Part shown: piece after piece, positions 59,201 through 64,000 of the stretch | Numbering within the stretch: the first letter of the stretch is position 1 | Layout: each line of letters opens with the position of its first letter | NCBI GenBank assembly: GCA_002749535.1 | Contig: MZZL01000134.1 | Location: 421,328-485,327 of the forward strand | Direction of reading: 5' to 3' | Length of the DNA: 64,000 nt | Source of the DNA: Apophysomyces variabilis | Lineage: Eukaryota; Mucoromycota; Mucoromycetes; Mucorales; Mucoraceae | Program-made: the position numbers and the translations under genes | The notes under the pieces: model-generated | What the model was told of the DNA's origin: nothing | Database searches by the model: none | What the model saw: only the letters and a program-made list of their open reading frames with translations

Positions 59201-61596
59201 TTTTCAGTTTCTTTGAGGAAAGTGAAGAAGTGGACGGCGGTAATGGCGAAGTGGGCAATGGGGAAGGTGTTGATGCAGTTGGCATGAAATTCGGAGGCAG
59301 GATGCAGTGCTTCGTTGAATCGAGACTCCTGGGCGTTCCCGAACGGTATATAACAATCGAAGAGTATCTTCCACGCTGGATCTCCCAACAAGCGTCATTT
59401 CGAGCAATGGGAGCATCCTTGCTAATATAGGTCTCATTGAAGATGAGGAAATCCATCGCTTTCGCTCGGCTAAGACGGAACGTAAGTAGAATCTTTTTTA
59501 ACTATTTTGCGCTTACTGATGGTAATCGCAGGTCAAAGCAACGTTGACAACCTCGTGCTCGACGGACATAGGCTCCGTTCCACCTTGCTCAGCTTGCTGT
59601 TTACCAGCTTTTAACAAGCCTAAAAATTGTTCGGATCGAAATTTTTATAGGCTGTCTCAAGTTCGGAACAGGACCGTGGGCAAAGTTTAACTTTCAGAGA
59701 GGACGAAGAGCTAGAAATCTGTGAACGTGATGCAGACTTTGTAGATGCAGTTTGAACCGTTTGCTCTTCTATAATCAACTCCATGCCCGCCTGTTCAACC
59801 TTCAACACGATGGTTTATCCATGTTCTTCCACGAGGAGCCTATTCAATCTCGAACTGACCGGCATTGCTATTCAGCAGACCGATTTTGATCTGTCAACAC
59901 CTGCCACGTCTGCTTAGAGATTGGTAGAACACTCGCTCTAAGATGCATTTGTATGATTCTCCTTATGAACGAATAGTAGCATCAGTTTAATGTTTGAGCC
60001 TACCGTTCATTGAATGTTATCTAAGGCTAGTTTAAATAGGCTTCGCGTTTAAGGAAGAGTCAGTTTACGCTAAAAAGAATATAAATATGCAACATTAGGA
60101 AGCAGGTTATGTGGAAAGTATATATTTTACTTACATGAACTCCGCCATCCAGTGACATTAATGGTTAGTAAAGAAGGATGTTATGCTTACTGTCTTCTTA
60201 GTTAACCCCGAATGGTATTCTTGACGTGCGTCAGGTGCACACCCGTAGCTGTTTTGGTGAGAGCGCCAAAAGGACATCAACTGATATATAGAGACCAGGA
60301 TAAGGAGTCACTGCAGAGGATTTGAAGCACAGCGGTATAAGTGACACCGTGATTGGATGGAAATGGTCTGTTATTCACTTACTGAATGGACTGCAGGAAG
60401 CTTAATCACACAATCAAGGTGCTTGGGGGCGAAGGTCATACGTCTATGGAGATGAAGGACATGGCTCATCTTGTACGTCTACAAGCCAGATGCTTACCGG
60501 AGATATTTGTGAAGAATAGAACCAAAGAGTGGAAAAAATTCAAAGGTGCCCCTTCCATTTTAAATGATTTGCCTCAGTAACAGCCGAAAACGACTCATTG
60601 ATATGGAATCCATGCACGTCTTTATCAGTGATCAAACGGAACAAGTAAATCAAAAGTTAAGATTTGCATGACTTGGTTTATAATACAAATGAAAAAAGTT
60701 ACAACATCACATTTTATGTGGATGGACGGTGTATGCAAGGGAGAAAACACCTTTGAATCGAAGGTAAAGAGGACACCCTTCAGCCACTATGCATCTTAAA
60801 CCCAACCATAGCTCATTTACTGTGGCAAATTCAATATCCGTACAAGCAATGAAGAAGTACTCGGTGTACAACAAGCTTCTGCAGATTTCGCTTGTTCGAT
60901 ACGCACATCTGAATCAATGTGAAAAGATTTGACGCGTCTATTCTCGTAAAATTTCTGCTGATAAGAATAAAAACAGAAGCAGAATTAAAATCCGGGATCT
61001 TGTATACTAGTAAACGCTTTAGTTTTATCCGTATTGGCGTGTTTAGAATAACTGGTAAAGGGAATCACTTGAGACTATGCTCTGCTCTGTTTGGCCGCTT
61101 CGTTGAAGATTATATGCTCATGACGTCGTGCCCTCTTAGATGGGTGATCTTCGTATATCATGTCAGATCCCGCCAAAAAGCAGCTGTCGTCTTGTTTGTT
61201 TCAATCTCTTCCTTGGGTGTGCAATCTTGATTTACGCATGCATGGCGCAGTGCAGCATGCTGCACGTCAGGATATAAACACTGATCGCTTACTATACAGA
61301 CAATAGACTTTCAACAACTTGTTTCTAGAAGCATTTTAAAATGGGATAACTGTCGTTATTAATTAGCCCAGATTGTAGGGCAAGTTTGTCATGGTTGAGG
61401 TCAGCCAGGAAAATGTCTTCAAACGTTACTGGGATTTTCTCCAACCCCATCGATATCAAGCGGTAGAACATTTTACCTTTTCCCAACGCAACTTGTGTCC
61501 CAGATCGTGACGGGTTTTCTCGTATCGGGATCCGTTCGTCCCGCCAGTACCCTTTGTTTTCCCTTGTTTTTCTTCCGCATAGCAGACTCTTAAACT
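56271..61596. other. Gene-poor 5.3-kb stretch with possible exon remnants
   Basis: No confident gene. Two spots look like exons. On the minus strand a start at 57,428 (MSSELQLLIAPEFFKEVP) ends at a GTAACG donor. On the plus strand, around 59,350-59,610, SVISSNGSILANIGLIEDEE continues over a GTAAGT..GCAG intron to QSNVDNLVLDGHRLRSTLLS and a stop. Neither could be extended to a whole gene. The rest is AT-rich. The first 300 bp probably contain the chitin deacetylase promoter. Confidence 0.4.
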
Positions 61597-63319
61597 ATGT
61601 TTCGTGTTGTCGGTCGTTTTGTTGGCACAAAGCAAGTCTATGCGTCCGGTAACTAGTCTTATGAAATATAACAAGCAGTAGCCTAATAATCTTTCACAGG
61701 ATTTCACACATCGGTAGCGCGTACGGCCATCACAAAGTTCAACTTGCCCGCCATGAGTCCAACGATGACCGAAGGCACTATCCATAAGTGGATGAAGAAA
61801 GAAGGTTTTATCCTTTGTTTATTTCACGCATTAGCGCAAGGATAACTTATCTATCATCATTACTAGGCGAAGCTTTCTCTGCGGGTGATGTTCTTCTTGA
61901 GCTGGAGACCGATAAAGCTCAAATTGATGTGGAGGCCCAGGAGGATGGCGTGCTTGCAAAGATCATCGTACGTATAAAATGTTGGAAAATATTAGGAAAT
62001 AGATCATTATCCAACAATGCATTGTTTATGTATGTATTTCTAGCTCGCGGAGGGTACGAAGGCACCTGTAAATACCCCCATTGCCTTGCTGGCCGAGGAA
62101 GGAGACGATCTGTCAAACTTGGAAGTACCGGAAGACGAGCCTGCACAAGTTGCTGAAAAGAAAGGTAACACCGATAAAGACTAGCATGTTCGGCGATGAC
62201 CAAAACGTATCAATGCAGAGGAGCAACCCGCACCTACATCGGCACCTAAGCAACCGATCGTTGCGTCCATGGACCACCACGATCTCGATACCAGCAAACT
62301 GAAGAAACCTCTGTCACCTGCTGTACTGAGTCTGGTGTTGAAGCATCACATCAAGGATCTAGATGCTATTAAAGCATCTGGTCCTGCAGGACGTATATTG
62401 AAGGGCGATGTCCTTGCTCATTTAGGCATGATCCCATACAAGCCGGCACCCAAGTTCAAGACATCTGCAGCTCCCCCAAGAGACGAAATTGTTATTGTCA
62501 AGGTATTATAAGAGCTAATTTGGATCGGTGTAGATGTATGCTTATTGATATGGCGTTGTCATTTAGCCGGCAGCACCTCTTGTCAAGGAAGAAAAGAAGA
62601 TAGTCCTTCCTAATTTCATTAGCAAGCAAGTTGCTGTGAATGACTTGCTACAATTGCGTCGCACATTGAATGGTGAGTTCTAGTTAGGTAATTAAGCGTA
62701 GATGGCTAAAACGTCGTGACAAAAAAGAACAACATCGAACCAATGTGAGCGTGAATGATTTCATCGAAAAGGCTGCTGCTCGTGCATTGCAGGATGTCAC
62801 AGCGGGACATGTATCAAAAACCGGTAACAGTGGGATTGTGCACAAGACAAGTGCAGCTTCCTTCTCGGAGACCTACAAGGGTGGTGCATTTAAGTAGGTT
62901 ATCCTATAGATATCCTTCATCAAGATTAATCTTTTATTTGCAGAGTTTTCCATCTTGCACCTCCAGTTTACGACTTTATTTCCGATTCCTACGAACCATG
63001 CAAGCCTTATACTCTTAATGTGAGTCCTGCTCAGCGTATTGATCTCAGCACGCCCAGATCACGATCAGGTGATGATGAGATGTTGGACTTGATCGATTAT
63101 CTTGGAGGCACCCGTTCTACAACCCAGCCGCGAGCTGTTAAGCTAACTACGTCAGATTGTCGAATCAATTTCTCCGAGCAAAAGCCAAGACACAGTTACA
63201 ACATTGAATTAAAGTTGCAAGGAGATGCCCCGGGTAAGATCTTGAATGATAAGAAAGCGGCGGCGTTCTTGGATCGGGTGGAATTCTATATTAAGAGCCC
63301 GACCGAACTCGTTCAGTAA
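61597..63319 (+). CDS. PDX1: Pyruvate dehydrogenase complex protein X (E3-binding protein)
   Basis: Eight exons, join(61597..61648, 61700..61804, 61867..61967, 62044..62164, 62219..62502, 62567..62672, 62728..62893, 62944..63319), give 436 aa. Protein X tethers dihydrolipoamide dehydrogenase (E3) to the E2 core in mitochondria. [18 protein letters not shown] is a likely transit peptide. The lipoyl domain (residues about 27-105) has [19 protein letters not shown] and the lipoylated Lys69 in ETDKAQID. A Pro/Ala-rich linker leads to the subunit-binding domain (about 157-197: [29 protein letters not shown]). The C-terminal part keeps a trace of the E2 fold ([18 protein letters not shown]) but I see no HxxxDG acyltransferase motif. 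That points to protein X and not to E2. The donor of intron 2 (GTTTTA) is weak. Confidence 0.9.
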
Positions 63320-64000
63320 GAAAGGACCCTATAACTTATGCCTAATAAATTACATTACACACGAAATTTACTTGTACTTCATGCTCCACATATATTGGAA
63401 AGCACATTGGTAAATTATAGCATAAGATTAGCGAAGTGAAATACAAGACATGACAAAGACAGAGAGCAATCCAGCGCATCCTATCTCGTAAACGGTTCTT
63501 TTCACGGATAGTTGTAAACAAGAGATATAATCCTATGATCTGACTATTTAAGTAAACGCTGACCGTTGTTTTCGATGTTCACGGCACATTTGCCACTCTC
63601 AGATGTATCTAACCTGAGCGCACGCGTTTCTTCGTATGCTCTTTTCCACATAGAGTAGACGTGGAATGCTAATAGTCGCGCCATAGAAAGGTAATAATAA
63701 ACCCCCCCAGGCACAAAGGTTTTTAATAAGATAGTAAATTTCAGCATCATTAAAATAAGAAGCTCTAGCCTATGACCCGTGTAGTTTTTGCTGGCCGAAT
63801 GCGTTCCGCGGTGGGCTTGCCTCTTCATATTGTAGGCAGTCGAGGTGAACCTTGAGGCGTCACCGGTAAGACGAAACGTTCCAGTACGATCACCGAGTGA
63901 CAAAGGATGGCATGACAGGCATCCGAGTATCAATGATCGCAAATGAAAGAAAATAAGAGAAACCAAAAGACCATCGAGTGACAAAGGATGGCATGACAGG
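63320..64000. other. Window end: open minus-strand frame and an 81-bp repeat
   Basis: A minus-strand frame of 146 codons (63,544-63,984) stays open towards the window edge; its last part has a hydrophobic stretch (GGVYYYLSMARLLAFHVYSM) and could be the final exon of a gene that starts outside. The repeat described separately runs through its upstream part and may itself keep the frame open. No family is recognised. Confidence 0.25.
63894..64000. repeat. Direct repeat with 81-bp period
   Basis: CGAGTGACAAAGGATGGCAT plus GACAGG (26 bp) occurs at 63,894-63,919 and again at 63,975-64,000, exactly at the window edge, so the array may continue. Eighty-one bases equal 27 codons, which keeps the minus-strand frame open through both copies. 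Confidence 0.8.

Noticed and set aside
61597..63319. Reading the lipoyl-domain gene as the E2 of the pyruvate dehydrogenase complex
   Set aside because: No HxxxDG acyltransferase motif and too short after the subunit-binding domain; protein X fits better.

Overview
The window looks like nuclear DNA from an early-diverging filamentous fungus, most probably a Mucoromycota (Mucorales-type) genome. The evidence is intron-rich genes with short GT..AG introns (mostly about 45-110 bp), long T- and A-rich intergenic stretches, chitin deacetylase, an APSES/StuA regulator, a fungal ankyrin-DIL protein, and mitochondrial 2-oxoglutarate dehydrogenase E1 and PDH protein X with transit-peptide-like N-termini. 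I cannot name the species. Gaps (142 N at 7486-7627 and single N at 43780 and 44314) show that this is a scaffold.

Layout. 0-5.3 kb: 3' end of an unknown gene, an ankyrin/DIL protein (+), and a convergent PRKRIP1-like splicing factor (-). 5.3-15 kb: a long gene-poor stretch, a 70-aa WWE-like microprotein (-), Abitram (+), and the five-exon 2-oxoglutarate dehydrogenase E1 (-). 18.5-20.2 kb: two divergent WWE-like microprotein genes. 22-25.1 kb: ribosomal protein uS7/RPS5 (-) and an alpha-arrestin-like protein (-). 27-31.6 kb: an unknown 111-aa protein, a 46-aa membrane microprotein, a StuA-type APSES factor (-), and a 32-aa spliced microprotein (-). 31.9-34.3 kb: an MIT-domain protein (+). 34.8-48.5 kb: three folylpolyglutamate synthase (FPGS) genes (-) interleaved with WWE-like genes (+); the second and third FPGS copies lie in a repeated 3.73-kb block joined through single-N gaps. 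48.9-56.3 kb: GID4 (-), a seven-exon CENP-S/MHF1 gene (+) with no long ORF, an unknown protein (-), and a GPI-type chitin deacetylase (-). 61.6-63.3 kb: the eight-exon PDH protein X gene (+).

The most interesting element is a set of six loci (five intact, one cut by a gap) for 69-71-aa single-domain proteins. They carry the W..W..E pattern of the WWE fold, which in other proteins reads ADP-ribose. The five intact genes lack introns although nearly every neighbour is heavily spliced. Each has a strong TATA box roughly 90-120 bp upstream of the ATG and a pyrimidine-rich 3' flank on its coding strand. I know of no described system built of free-standing WWE domains in fungi, so this is the best candidate for something new here.

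The remaining genes are housekeeping or regulatory: mitochondrial 2-oxoacid metabolism (OGDH E1, protein X), folate retention (FPGS), translation (uS7), splicing (PRKRIP1), kinetochore/Fanconi DNA repair (CENP-S), ubiquitin-dependent control (GID4, arrestin), development (StuA) and cell wall (chitin deacetylase). Apart from the WWE/FPGS cluster I see no functional clustering. Exon boundaries were inferred by eye from splice signals, reading phase and family similarity, and total coding lengths were checked for frame.
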